Position numbers and translations under genes: made by a program. 64,000 nt of DNA from Paraburkholderia tropica (GTDB lineage Bacteria > Pseudomonadota > Gammaproteobacteria > Burkholderiales > Burkholderiaceae), in the NCBI RefSeq assembly GCF_914484835.1, contig NZ_CAJZAR010000079.1, positions 62,001 through 126,000 of the forward strand, in the 5' to 3' direction. Of the stretch, positions 7,953 through 16,869 are shown piece after piece. The notes beneath the pieces were generated by a model that searched no databases, was not told the DNA's origin, and saw nothing but the letters and a program-made list of their open reading frames with translations. Each line of letters opens with the position of its first letter. Within the stretch, counting starts at the first letter, position 1.

Positions 7953-8882
7953 TCAGGCGCAGGCAGGCATCGGATGCAGATCGAGCCGCCGCCCCGCCTT
8001 GAGGATCTGGCTCGTCACGTCGTGGCCGATGAGCGCGGGCAGACGCGCGGCGGCATCGAGCACCGCCGCGAGATTCACGCCGGTATCGTAGCCGTCCAGT
8101 TCGAGCATGTGAACGAGTTCCTCGGTGCACACATTGCCGGTCGCGCCCGGCGCATACGGACAACCGCCGAGCCCGCCGAGCGAAGCGTCGAAACGCACGA
8201 TACCGGCATCGAGCGCCGCGAGCGTATTGGCGAGCGCCATGCCGCGCGTATTGTGAAAATGCAGCGTGAGTTCGAGCGGCGCGAACGCCGCGCCCGCGCG
8301 CGCGCACAGGTCGCGCACCTGCGCGGGATGCGCCATGCCGGTCGTATCGCAGAGCGTCACGCCGTTCACGCCCAGCCCGGCGAAACGGTCGATCCAGCCG
8401 AGCACGGTTTCCACCGGCACGTCGCCTTCCATCGGGCAGCCCATCGCCGTCGACAAGGACACGTTGATCGCTACGCCCGAGCCGCGCACGGCGCCGATCA
8501 CATCGCGTAGCTGTCCGAACGATTCCTCGCGGGACATACGCAGATTCGCGCGATTATGGCTCTCGCTCACCGACATCACGAGATTCACTTCGTCGACCTT
8601 GCACGACAACGCGCGTTCCGCGCCGCGCACATTGGGCACGAGCACCGTGTAGACGACGCCCGGCACGCGCGCGATGCCGTGCATCACGGCTTCGGCGTCG
8701 CGCAGCGCGGGAATCGCTTTCGGCGAGGTGAACGAGGTCACTTCGATCTTCGCGTAGCCGCACGCGCTCAGTTGGTCGATCAGCGCGATCTTGTCGTCGG
8801 TGTCGATGAAAACCGCCTCGTTCTGGAAGCCATCGCGCGTGGCGACTTCGTTCAGCAAGAGGCGTTGGGTAGGCTGCGTCAT
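7953..8882 (-). CDS. Hydroxymethylglutaryl-CoA lyase or related (citramalyl-CoA-type) lyase
   Basis: 309 residues, ATG at 8882 behind CGGAGACG. DRE-TIM metallolyase fold: the VATRDGFQNE motif near residue 13 supplies the catalytic Arg and metal-binding Asp, LHFHNTRG holds the His ligands, and GLGGCPYAPGATGN is the signature loop with the catalytic Cys. The family cleaves HMG-CoA to acetyl-CoA and acetoacetate. Coupling to a class III CoA-transferase just upstream (15 bases) suggests a CoA-dependent branched-acid breakdown route: the transferase charges the acid, the lyase splits it. Which acid (HMG, citramalate or another) is not decided by sequence. Confidence 0.87.
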   Translation of the reverse strand: MTQPTQRLLLNEVATRDGFQNEAVFIDTDDKIALIDQLSACGYAKIEVTSFTSPKAIPALRDAEAVMHGIARVPGVVYTVLVPNVRGAERALSCKVDEVNLVMSVSESHNRANLRMSREESFGQLRDVIGAVRGSGVAINVSLSTAMGCPMEGDVPVETVLGWIDRFAGLGVNGVTLCDTTGMAHPAQVRDLCARAGAAFAPLELTLHFHNTRGMALANTLAALDAGIVRFDASLGGLGGCPYAPGATGNVCTEELVHMLELDGYDTGVNLAAVLDAAARLPALIGHDVTSQILKAGRRLDLHPMPACA

Positions 8883-8897
8883 GGTATGCGTCTCCGT

Positions 8898-10088
8898 TCA
8901 GATCACGCCGCGCGCGCGCCAGGCGTCGCGCGTCGCCGCGTCCACGCCGATGGACGCCAGCACCGCGTCGGTATGTTCGCCGAGTTCCGGCGCGCTGTGT
9001 TCGATGGTGCCCGGCGTCGCGTTCAGCTTCGGCACCACGCCCGGCACGCGCACCGGCGTGCCGTCGGGCAAGTGGTCCTCGACGATCATCTCGCGTGCGT
9101 GATAGTGCGGATCGGCGTCGATATCGGCCACGTCGTAAATGCGGCCCGCCGGAATGCGCGCCTCGTTGAGCGCCGCGAGCACGGCATCGAGCGGACGGCG
9201 CTCGCACCAGGCCGCAATCGCCGCGTCGATGCGCTCGACCTGCGCCACGCGTCCATCGTTCTGTGCGAGCGTCGGATCGTTGCCCAGATCGGCGCGATCG
9301 ATCAGCTCCATCAGGCGGCGGAAAATGCTGTCGCCGTTGCCTGCGATCAGCGCGTACTTGCCGTCGCTGCAACGATAGGCATTGCTCGGCGCGATGCCGG
9401 GCAGGCTGCTGCCGGCCGGCTGGCGCACCGTGCCGAACACCGAATACTCGGGCAGCAGGCTCTCCATCATGTTGAACACGGACTCGTAGAGCGCGACGTC
9501 CACGACCTGACCCTTGCCGCCCTGCTGCTCGCGATGGCGCAGCGCCATCAGCACGCCGATCACGCCATGCAGCGCCGACAGCGAATCGCCGATCGAAATA
9601 CCGACACGCACTGGCGTGCGCCCCGGCTCGCCGCTCAAATGACGCAAACCGCCCATCGCTTCCGCCACCACGCCGAAGCCCGGACGGTCGCGATACGGGC
9701 CGGTCTGACCGTAACCGGAAACACGCAGCATGATGAGTCCCGGATTGATCTCGCTGAGCGCTTCCCAGCCGAGCCCCCAGCCTTCGAGCGTGCCGGGCCG
9801 GAAATTCTCGATCAGCACATCGGTCTCCGCGACGAGACGCCGGATCACGTCCTGACCTTCGGGCGCACGCAGATCGAGCGTGAGCGACTGCTTGTTGCGC
9901 GACTGCGCGGCCCACCAGACCGACGTGCCTTCGTGCAGCAGACGCCATTTGCGCAGCGGGTCGCCGGTGCCGGGCGGCTCCACCTTGATCACGCTCGCGC
10001 CGAATTCGGCGAGCATCTTGCCGGCGAACGGACCCGCGATCAGTTGCCCGAGTTCGAGCACGCGAATACCGGTGAGGGGTCGTGACAT
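8898..10088 (-). CDS. CaiB/BaiF (class III) CoA-transferase
   Basis: 396 residues, ATG at 10088 behind TGGAGACG. Starts SRPLTGIRVLELGQLIAGPFAGKMLAE and has the family signature VIKVEPPGTGDPLR; the conserved catalytic Asp is expected in the SIGDSLSALHG segment. It moves CoA between carboxylic acids in the cytoplasm. First gene of a three-gene unit with the lyase and VOC genes, divergent from the 2-hydroxyacid dehydrogenase across a region with three palindromic repeats. Family is sure; the acid substrate is not. Confidence 0.88.
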   Translation of the reverse strand: MSRPLTGIRVLELGQLIAGPFAGKMLAEFGASVIKVEPPGTGDPLRKWRLLHEGTSVWWAAQSRNKQSLTLDLRAPEGQDVIRRLVAETDVLIENFRPGTLEGWGLGWEALSEINPGLIMLRVSGYGQTGPYRDRPGFGVVAEAMGGLRHLSGEPGRTPVRVGISIGDSLSALHGVIGVLMALRHREQQGGKGQVVDVALYESVFNMMESLLPEYSVFGTVRQPAGSSLPGIAPSNAYRCSDGKYALIAGNGDSIFRRLMELIDRADLGNDPTLAQNDGRVAQVERIDAAIAAWCERRPLDAVLAALNEARIPAGRIYDVADIDADPHYHAREMIVEDHLPDGTPVRVPGVVPKLNATPGTIEHSAPELGEHTDAVLASIGVDAATRDAWRARGVI

Positions 10089-10401
10089 GACGTCTCCAGA
10101 GTGTGTCGTTTCTGGACGTCATGATGCGCGCCGCGAGCGGCTTTGATAATCGACGGTTGCTCAACGCCGCTTGACGAAATGGAAAGCCTGCGAGCGCGTA
10201 AGGTCCGCCGCGCGCGAATGCCTCCGCCCAGAACGACAAGCGATTTTCCGAACGGGAAAGGAAGCAGGCGCAAACGGCAAACCGGCGCACGCGGCGCGGC
10301 CCGACAATGCCAAGCGTTTCCGATACGAAAAAAACGACCGCCGCCGACCGTCGCGCCTCGTTCACGTGTTTCCGATCCGAAAGAAAATTTCGCCCCTGCT
10401 C
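10089..10401. repeat. Divergent intergenic region with three palindromic repeats
   Basis: The region between CoA-transferase and dehydrogenase holds TTTTCCGAACGGGAAA (10244-10259), GTTTCCGATACGAAAA (10316-10331) and GTTTCCGATCCGAAAG (10368-10383). The last ends 18 bases before the dehydrogenase start, so it would lie in its promoter or 5' untranslated region. No gene is supported. Confidence 0.6.
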
Positions 10402-11382
10402 ATGTCCAATCCGACCCCGCCCATCCGCATTGTCTTTCTCGACCGCGCGACGCTCTCGCCGCAAACGGTCCTGCGCGCCTTGCCGTTCGCTCACACGCTG
10501 CACTGCTTCGAGCGCACGGCCGCCCAGGACGTCGCCGCCCGCATCCGCGACGCCGACATCGTCATCACCAACAAGACGCCGATCAGCGCCGAGGCGCTGG
10601 CCGAAGCGCCCTCGGTGCGCATGATCGCCGTCGCCGCCACGGGCACCGACAACGTCGATCTGCGCGCATGCGCCGCGCGCGGCATCGTGGTCAGCAATAT
10701 CCGCGACTACGCGGTGCATACCGTGCCGGAACACGCGTTCGCGCTGATCTTCGCGCTGCGGCGCAGCCTCGTCGCGTATCGCGATGCCGTGCGCGCCGGG
10801 CGCTGGCTCGACTCGGGTCAGTTCTGTTTCTTCGATTTCCCGATCCGGGATCTTGCAGGGTCGACGCTCGGCGTCGTCGGCGCGGGCGCGCTCGGCCAGG
10901 CGGTGGCGGCCATGGGCCGGGCGCTGGGCTTGCGCGTGCTGTTCGCCGCGCACGGCGAGCGCGCGCCCGTATCCAGCGATCACGTGCCCTTCGACGATCT
11001 GCTCGCGCAAAGCGACATCGTTTCGCTGCATTGCCCGCTCACGCCCGCCACGCGTCATCTGATCGACGCGCGTGCGTTCGCGCGCATGACGCGCCGCCCG
11101 TTGCTGATCAACACAGCGCGCGGCGGTCTCGTCGATGAAGCCGCGCTCGTGGAAGCGCTGCAAAGCGGCGCGATTTCCGGCGCGGGCTTCGACGTCGTGT
11201 CCACGGAGCCGCTGCCCGCCGCGCATCCGTTCCAGGCGATCCTCGGGCATCCGCGCTTTATCCTCACACCGCACGTGGCCTGGGCGAGCGATGAAGCCGT
11301 GCAGGCGCTCGCCGATCAGTTGATCGGCAATATCGCCGCGTTTCATGCGGGCGAGCCGCGCCATGTCGTGTCGAAGACGTAA
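10402..11382 (+). CDS. D-isomer-specific 2-hydroxyacid dehydrogenase
   Basis: 326 residues from the ATG at 10402 (MSNPTPPIRIVFLD). NAD-binding fold with GVVGAGALG (GxGxxG), and catalytic residues in the family positions: Arg in NTARGGLVDE, Glu in the DVVSTEPLP segment, His in TPHVAWAS. Related to hydroxypyruvate/glycerate dehydrogenases. No clear Shine-Dalgarno, and a palindromic repeat sits just upstream; upstream in-frame starts would translate the repeats and are unlikely. It stands alone, followed by a strong terminator. Confidence 0.88.
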   Translation: MSNPTPPIRIVFLDRATLSPQTVLRALPFAHTLHCFERTAAQDVAARIRDADIVITNKTPISAEALAEAPSVRMIAVAATGTDNVDLRACAARGIVVSNIRDYAVHTVPEHAFALIFALRRSLVAYRDAVRAGRWLDSGQFCFFDFPIRDLAGSTLGVVGAGALGQAVAAMGRALGLRVLFAAHGERAPVSSDHVPFDDLLAQSDIVSLHCPLTPATRHLIDARAFARMTRRPLLINTARGGLVDEAALVEALQSGAISGAGFDVVSTEPLPAAHPFQAILGHPRFILTPHVAWASDEAVQALADQLIGNIAAFHAGEPRHVVSKT

Positions 11383-11418
11383 AGCCGTAAAACGAGGAAT
11401 ATCGGCGGCCCAAAAAGC

Positions 11419-11441
11419 AAAAGGCCCTTGCGGGCCTTTTT
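11419..11441. terminator. Bidirectional Rho-independent terminator
   Basis: AAAAGGCCC-TTGC-GGGCCTTTTT, flanked by an A-run and a T-run, so it can stop transcription from both the plus-strand dehydrogenase and the minus-strand small gene at 11485. Confidence 0.92.
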
Positions 11442-11484
11442 CACAGATCGCCAGGTTTCAAACCCGGCGCGATTTGCTCCGTGC

Positions 11485-11730
11485 TCAAACCGGCGTCGGA
11501 TGCTCGATATGCCATTCGTCGACGGATTGGCGCGCCTTGTGCTCGACCATGCTGACACCCATCAGCACGTCGATCTTCAGCTTGGGCAGCGCCAGTTCGA
11601 CGACAGGCAGCACGGCGTCGCGCGCGTGACCTTCGACGCCAGTAATTTCCGCGCGGCACAGCCATTGCGTGTCCGTCGCGTCTGCTTTCGTATCGACCAC
11701 GATTTGAAAGCCACGGTATTCGATCGCCAT
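11485..11730 (-). CDS. Small conserved-looking hypothetical protein
   Basis: 81 residues, ATG at 11730 behind CGGAGAAA. Starts MAIEYRGFQIVVDTKAD and reads like one compact alpha/beta domain without signal peptide or membrane segment. It resembles small cytoplasmic hypothetical proteins common in Burkholderiaceae; I cannot assign a function. It is separate from the gamma-glutamyltransferase gene by about 120 bases. Confidence 0.7.
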   Translation of the reverse strand: MAIEYRGFQIVVDTKADATDTQWLCRAEITGVEGHARDAVLPVVELALPKLKIDVLMGVSMVEHKARQSVDEWHIEHPTPV

Positions 11731-11853
11731 TTTCTCTCCGACACCTGACAAAACGTAAGCATGATCGCTGCGTTGCAGCGGGTGTCTGAATATAGCACTG
11801 CTGTGCTGCCCCTTCAGTGAAGCAGGCGATCGGCTCAGCATCTGGAACAAAAA

Positions 11854-13491
11854 TTAAAAACCCGCTGCGAGCCCGTCGCGCCGCGTATCGCTCGCGGCGA
11901 CATAGCCGTGATCGGGATTCTCGCGATCGAGTTTCCAGATGAACTGGCCCGAGCCGAAATCCATATACGGGTCGTCGATGCCCTGAATGCGATGGCCGCG
12001 TGCCTGCAAGGCCTGCGCCGTCTGCGAATCGAAGGTCGATTCGATATCGAGCGTGAAATCGCGATTGACCTTCCAGCGCGGCGCATCGCACGCGGCTTGC
12101 GGCTGCTGACCGTAGTCGAGCATGCGCACGACGGTCTGCAAATGGCCTTGCGGCTGCATGTCGCCGCCCATCACGCCGAAGCTCATGACCGCCTCGTCGC
12201 GGCCCGCCACCTCTTGCGTGAGGAACGCCGGAATGATGGTGTGGAACGGCCGCTTGCCGCCTTCGACCACATTCGGCGAAACCGGGTCCATCGAAAAACC
12301 GCAGCCGCGATTCTGCATCGCGATGCCGGTGCCGGGCACGACGACGCCGGAGCCGAATCCCATGTAATTCGACTGGATGAAGCTCACCATCATGCCGCGT
12401 TCGTCGGCGGCCGAGAGATAGATCGTGCCGCCCGAACGCGGCATGCCGAAGTCGAAATGCGTCGCGCGCGCCGGGTCGATCAGCTTCGCGCGCGACTTGA
12501 GATACGCGTCGTCGAGCATCTGCTCGGGCGTCACGTCCATCGAGCGCGGATCGGACACATAGCGGTACACGTCGGCGAACGCGAGCTTCATCGCCTCGAT
12601 CTGCAGATGTTGCGACTCGATGCCATCGCAGGGCAGCGACGCCACGTCGAACTGCTCCAGAATGCCGAGCGCGATCAGCGCGGCGATGCCCTGCCCGTTC
12701 GGCGGAATCTCGTGGACCTTGTAGCCGCGATACGTTTTCGAAATCGGCTCGACCCATTGCGCGCGATAGTTGCGCAGGTCGTCGAGCGCGAGCGCCGCGC
12801 CGCCTTCGCGCGCGAACGCTGCGATGCGTTCGGCGATATCGCCCTCGTAATACGCGCGCGGACCTTGCTCCGCGAGCCGCCGCAACGTGGCGGCGTGGCC
12901 CGGCAGGCGCACATGCTCGCCCACTTCGGGCGCGCGTCCACGCGGCATGAAGGTCTCGGCGAAACCGGGCTGATCGCGCAACTCGGGAATCGCCGCCTGC
13001 CATTTGCGCGCGACGATCGACGCCACCGCATAGCCGCGCTCGGCGATCTCGATGGCGGGCGCCATCAGGTCGGCGAACGGCAGCGAACCGAACTTTGCGT
13101 GCAGCGCCTCCCAGCCGGCGATCACGCCCGGCACCGTCACGGTGTCCCAGCCGCGCTTGGGCTGCTTCGCGAGACCGTGTTCCTCGCCGTGCTTGCGGCG
13201 GAAATAGTCGACGCTCCAGCCGGCCGGCGCCGTACCCGACGCATTGAGGCCGTGCAGTTTCGCGCCGTCCCAGACCAGCGCGAACGCGTCGCCGCCGAGG
13301 CCGCACGAAACCGGCTCGACCACGGTGATGGCCGCCGCCGCCGCGATCGCGGCATCCACGGCGTTGCCGCCCTTCCAGAGCATGCGCAGCCCGGCCTGCG
13401 CGGCCAGCGGGTGCGAGGTCGAAACGATATTGCGGGCGAACACCGGCAGGCGCGGTGTCGGATACGGGTTCTGCCAGTTAAAGCGCGTCAT
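11854..13491 (-). CDS. Gamma-glutamyltransferase family protein (no signal peptide)
   Basis: 545 residues starting MTRFNWQNPYPTPRLPVFARNIVSTSHPLA, without a signal sequence, so probably cytoplasmic like YwrD-type members. N-terminal part carries GGNAVDAAIAAAAAITVVEP and GLGGDAFAL. The new N-terminal Thr of the small subunit is expected at SGGTIYLSAADERG, about residue 355. These Ntn hydrolases self-cleave and then transfer or hydrolyse gamma-glutamyl groups; non-secreted members often act on other amides. Divergent from a LysR regulator (13623), which likely controls it. Confidence 0.85.
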   Translation of the reverse strand: MTRFNWQNPYPTPRLPVFARNIVSTSHPLAAQAGLRMLWKGGNAVDAAIAAAAAITVVEPVSCGLGGDAFALVWDGAKLHGLNASGTAPAGWSVDYFRRKHGEEHGLAKQPKRGWDTVTVPGVIAGWEALHAKFGSLPFADLMAPAIEIAERGYAVASIVARKWQAAIPELRDQPGFAETFMPRGRAPEVGEHVRLPGHAATLRRLAEQGPRAYYEGDIAERIAAFAREGGAALALDDLRNYRAQWVEPISKTYRGYKVHEIPPNGQGIAALIALGILEQFDVASLPCDGIESQHLQIEAMKLAFADVYRYVSDPRSMDVTPEQMLDDAYLKSRAKLIDPARATHFDFGMPRSGGTIYLSAADERGMMVSFIQSNYMGFGSGVVVPGTGIAMQNRGCGFSMDPVSPNVVEGGKRPFHTIIPAFLTQEVAGRDEAVMSFGVMGGDMQPQGHLQTVVRMLDYGQQPQAACDAPRWKVNRDFTLDIESTFDSQTAQALQARGHRIQGIDDPYMDFGSGQFIWKLDRENPDHGYVAASDTRRDGLAAGF

Positions 13492-13582
13492 GAAAGTATC
13501 GATTCCGGTGAGGAGAAGCGTGGCCAGGCCGCACGGGGCGCACGAGCCGATATGCCGATTATCTTGAAGGTGCGCACAAAAT

Positions 13583-13594
13583 AATATTAATATT
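13583..13594. promoter_or_regulatory. AT-rich palindrome in LysR/ggt divergent promoter
   Basis: AATATTAATATT is a perfect 12-base palindrome in an otherwise GC-rich region, 29 bases before the LysR start and about 90 before the divergent transferase start. Its position suits an autoregulatory LysR site, but no T-N11-A match was proven. Confidence 0.4.
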
Positions 13595-13622
13595 TCGTTG
13601 TCGACACTTAAATTTTTCTTTC

Positions 13623-14483
13623 ATGCTCACGCTACGCATGTTGCGCACCTTGCAGGCTGTCGCGCGCAGCGGCTCGTTCGCGACCGCCGCCGAAAAGACC
13701 GCGCTGACCCAGGCCGCCGTGAGCTTGCAGATGCGCGGCCTCGAAGAAGCGCTCGGGCGTCAGATTTTCGACCGCCGCGCGCGCCAGGTGGCGCTCACGC
13801 GCGAAGGCCGCGAAATCTGCGCGAAGGTCGAGCGCATACTCGAACTCGTCGACGAACTGCCGGCCGGCGCCGACGATGCGATACGCGGCTCGGTGATCGT
13901 CGGTGCCGTGGTCTCGGTGATCGGCGCGCTCTCGCTGGCCGTCGCGCATCTCAAGACCGAACATCCCGAACTCGAAGTCCGTCTGACTTCCGCGCGTTCG
14001 ACCGAACTCGCGCAAATGGTCGAAGCGGGCGAAGTCGATCTCGCGGTGGTGGTCGGCAATATCGACGGTGCGCTGCACGACTCGCTCGCCTGGACGCCGC
14101 TCTACGAAGAACCGCTGATGCTCGTGACGAGCGCCGCGACGACAGGCAATCACGCGCGGCGCATCTTGCGCGAACGCGGCTTTCTGCGTTTCGATCGCCT
14201 CGTACCGACGGGCGCCGTGATCGACAACGCGATGCGCACGCTCGGCATCAAGCCGAACGAATATCTCGAACTCAATTCGATCGAGACCATCGTTTCTCTC
14301 GTGCGCAACGACGTGGGTGTGAGCGTGCTGCCCGTGCTGCACAACGGCCACTGGCACGACGATCCGCATCTGCGGCTGATTCCGCTCTGCAATCCGCCGT
14401 TCATGCGCACCGTCGGCATGATTCACCGGAAGTCGAATAAGCGCACACTGCTGTTCAATACGCTCGCGACGATGCTGCGTTAA
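13623..14483 (+). CDS. LysR-family transcriptional regulator
   Basis: 286 residues, MLTLRMLRTLQAVARSGSFATAAEKTALTQAAVSLQMRGLE, a clear N-terminal winged helix-turn-helix followed by an effector-binding domain. It is divergent from the gamma-glutamyltransferase gene with 131 bases between, the usual layout of a LysR regulator and its target. Upstream sequence is AT-rich. The effector is unknown. Confidence 0.87.
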   Translation: MLTLRMLRTLQAVARSGSFATAAEKTALTQAAVSLQMRGLEEALGRQIFDRRARQVALTREGREICAKVERILELVDELPAGADDAIRGSVIVGAVVSVIGALSLAVAHLKTEHPELEVRLTSARSTELAQMVEAGEVDLAVVVGNIDGALHDSLAWTPLYEEPLMLVTSAATTGNHARRILRERGFLRFDRLVPTGAVIDNAMRTLGIKPNEYLELNSIETIVSLVRNDVGVSVLPVLHNGHWHDDPHLRLIPLCNPPFMRTVGMIHRKSNKRTLLFNTLATMLR

Positions 14484-14520
14484 TCGACGGCGATTCGAAT
14501 CGCGACATTATGTCTATGGC

Positions 14521-14540
14521 GCCCTGTTTTAAGGGCTTTT
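14521..14540 (+). terminator. Probable terminator after LysR gene
   Basis: GCCCT-GTTTTA-AGGGC followed by TTTT, 37 bases after the stop at 14483. Confidence 0.6.
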
Positions 14541-14559
14541 CGCTTCGATGAATAGAAGC

Positions 14560-14574
14560 ATACGCCTGGCGTAT
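14560..14574. promoter_or_regulatory. Operator-like palindrome ATACGCC-T-GGCGTAT
   Basis: Seven-base perfect arms around one base, about 165 bases upstream of the small periplasmic protein gene. The role is unknown. Confidence 0.35.
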
Positions 14575-14740
14575 TCACGCCAATCGGCTTGACGCGCGGC
14601 GCATTGAAAGTAAAATGAAAGTCGATGTCATCAAGCGCGCACACGCATTTACCGATACGTCGTGCCGTTATTAATTCGGCTGGATTTACCGATCCATTGC
14701 CGATAGTTAGTCATCCGTATCATCTATCGGAGAGTCAATA

Positions 14741-15085
14741 ATGAAATCCAGAATCGCAACGACCGCCGTCGTACTGGCCGTGGTCGGCGCCATGATCGCC
14801 GGTTCGGTCATGGCGCAGCAGCCCGCGCCGGCCAATCCCGAACAGGCACAGGCCGCCGCCACCCACAACGACCCGATCGTCCAGAAGCGCATGGAGATTC
14901 GCGACGCGAATCGCGAACAGCGCTCGAAAAACGCCGACGCGAAGAAGGCGTACAAGAGCGAAGTGAAGCAGGCGCGCGGCGAACGCAATCAAGCCGCGCA
15001 GGAGTCTCACGCACGCGCGCAAGACGCGCTCAATACATCGACTGCGCCGAATGGCGCGGCGCCCGTTTCCCCCAACACGCAATAA
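14741..15085 (+). CDS. Small periplasmic, charged-helix protein
   Basis: 114 residues, ATG behind CGGAGAGTCAATA. A signal peptide (1-25, ending VMA-QQ) is followed by a Lys/Arg/Glu/Gln-rich helical core (about 45-95) and a Pro/Ala-rich tail. No domain is recognised. The composition resembles small envelope proteins and chaperone-like peptides. Transcribed alone; the phospholipase gene follows after 170 bases. Confidence 0.7.
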   Translation: MKSRIATTAVVLAVVGAMIAGSVMAQQPAPANPEQAQAAATHNDPIVQKRMEIRDANREQRSKNADAKKAYKSEVKQARGERNQAAQESHARAQDALNTSTAPNGAAPVSPNTQ

Positions 15086-15255
15086 CACCCGGTCGGCAAC
15101 ACTCGCCACCACGAGCCGCAACCGCCTTTGCGCGGGCGCGGCTTGTGTGCGTTGTCTTTCGTCCGCCGAACGCCCGTCAAACGTGTACCGGACGCCCGCG
15201 TGGAGCGCGTCCAGGCAATCGCGTAAGCTAGCGTCAATTCACGCGCGGACCGTCC

Positions 15256-16857
15256 ATGCCCAGCTTGCCCTTCACCCCGGTTGTGACCGCTGTTCGAACG
15301 CGTTATCGCGCGGCCATCGCCGGGTTGTGCGCCCTGCTCTGCGCGACGACCTTCACGGCATGCCAGCAATTACCCGCGCCCGGCCCGCGCACGCAGTCGA
15401 CGACGCTCACGTCCGCGCAAGCGAGCGCCACGCCGCTCGGCCAGGCCATCGACACCGCACGCGCGGCTCATCCCGACCTGAGCGGCATCGATCCGCTGAC
15501 GCAACCGCTGCAAGCCTTCGCGTCGCGCGTCGATCTCGTGCGCACGGCGCAGCGCACGCTCGACGTGCAGTACTACATCTGGCGCGACGATCTCACCGGC
15601 ACGCTGCTGCTCGAAGAGTTGCGCGAGGCGGCCGACCGGGGCGTGCGCGTGCGTCTGCTGCTCGACGACAACGGCATACCCTCGTCGCTCGACAACACGC
15701 TCGCAGCACTCGACGCGCATCCGAATATCGAAGTGCGTCTGTTCAATCCCTTCGTGACGCGCAATCCGAAATTCATCGGATTCCTGACTGATTTTTCACG
15801 ACTGAACCGGCGTATGCACAATAAGTCGCTGACCGCCGACGGCGTGGCGACGATACTCGGCGGACGCAATATCGGCGACGAGTATTTCGGCGCGACCGAT
15901 GGCGTGGTGTTCGCCGATCTCGACGTGCTCGCCATCGGCCCCGCCGCCAGCGACGTTGCACACGACTTCGACCGTTACTGGTCGAGCGCCTCGTCGTGGC
16001 CCGTGAAGGACATCCTGCCCGCCGCGCCCGCGAATCAGCTCGACGCGCTCGATCGCGCCGCGCGCGCGGTGCGGGACAATCCCGCGGCCCGCGCCTATAT
16101 CGACTCGCTCGAAGCGAAAACCGACGTGCGCCGTCTGCTCGACGGCACGCTCGATTTCGAATGGGCGCCCACCCGGCTTGTCAGCGACGACCCCGCGAAA
16201 GCGCTCGGCAAGGCGCCGCAAGCGTCGCTCATCCTCAGTCAACTCAAGGACATTCTCGGCGAGCCGCAACGCGAACTCGATCTGATTTCGCCGTATTTCG
16301 TGCCCGCCGAGGACGGCACGCGTTACTTCGCCGAACTCGCGCAACGCGGCGTGACCGTGCGTGTGCTCACGAACTCACTCGAAGCCACGGACGTCGTGCC
16401 GGTGCACGGCGGCTACGCGCGCCGGCGCAAGGCGCTGCTCGAAAGCGGCGTCGAACTGTGGGAATTGCGGCGCGCGGCGGGTGTCAACCCTGCGAAGGAA
16501 CAGGCGCCCGGCATGTTCGGCAGCTCCGGTTCGAGCCTGCATGCGAAGACCTTCGCCGTGGATGCGCAGCGCGTGTTCGTCGGCTCGCTCAATTTCGATC
16601 CGCGCTCCGCGAATCTCAACACCGAACTCGGACTCGTGATCGAAAGTCCCAAACTGGCGAGTCAGATCGAAAGCGCGTTTTCGACGCGCATTCCGCAACT
16701 GGCCTACGAAGTGAAGCTCGCGCCGAACGGCTCGCTCTACTGGATTCGCCGCAATGGCGACAGCACGATCCGCTACGACGCCGAACCGAATTCGCGCTGG
16801 AGCACACGCCTCGCCGTGTGGTTCTTTTCGATTCTGCCGATCGAGTGGCTGCTGTAA
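15256..16857 (+). CDS. Phospholipase D / cardiolipin synthase-like lipoprotein
   Basis: 533 residues. Lipobox FTAC at Cys36 after a basic N-terminus predicts a lipoprotein. Two PLD catalytic motifs are intact: HNKSLTAD (first half) and HAKTFAVD (second half), each HxKxxxxD, followed by GGRNIGDEYF and GSLNFDPRS. The protein belongs to the ClsC/YmdC-like group that condenses or cleaves phospholipids at the envelope. The gene is convergent with hutG, 12 bases away. Confidence 0.87.
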   Translation: MPSLPFTPVVTAVRTRYRAAIAGLCALLCATTFTACQQLPAPGPRTQSTTLTSAQASATPLGQAIDTARAAHPDLSGIDPLTQPLQAFASRVDLVRTAQRTLDVQYYIWRDDLTGTLLLEELREAADRGVRVRLLLDDNGIPSSLDNTLAALDAHPNIEVRLFNPFVTRNPKFIGFLTDFSRLNRRMHNKSLTADGVATILGGRNIGDEYFGATDGVVFADLDVLAIGPAASDVAHDFDRYWSSASSWPVKDILPAAPANQLDALDRAARAVRDNPAARAYIDSLEAKTDVRRLLDGTLDFEWAPTRLVSDDPAKALGKAPQASLILSQLKDILGEPQRELDLISPYFVPAEDGTRYFAELAQRGVTVRVLTNSLEATDVVPVHGGYARRRKALLESGVELWELRRAAGVNPAKEQAPGMFGSSGSSLHAKTFAVDAQRVFVGSLNFDPRSANLNTELGLVIESPKLASQIESAFSTRIPQLAYEVKLAPNGSLYWIRRNGDSTIRYDAEPNSRWSTRLAVWFFSILPIEWLL

Positions 16858-16869
16858 ACGCCGCGCGTG

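Noticed and set aside
8554..11364. 936-codon minus-strand frame
   Set aside because: Overlaps three genes with good domains in other frames; low-complexity Arg-rich translation.
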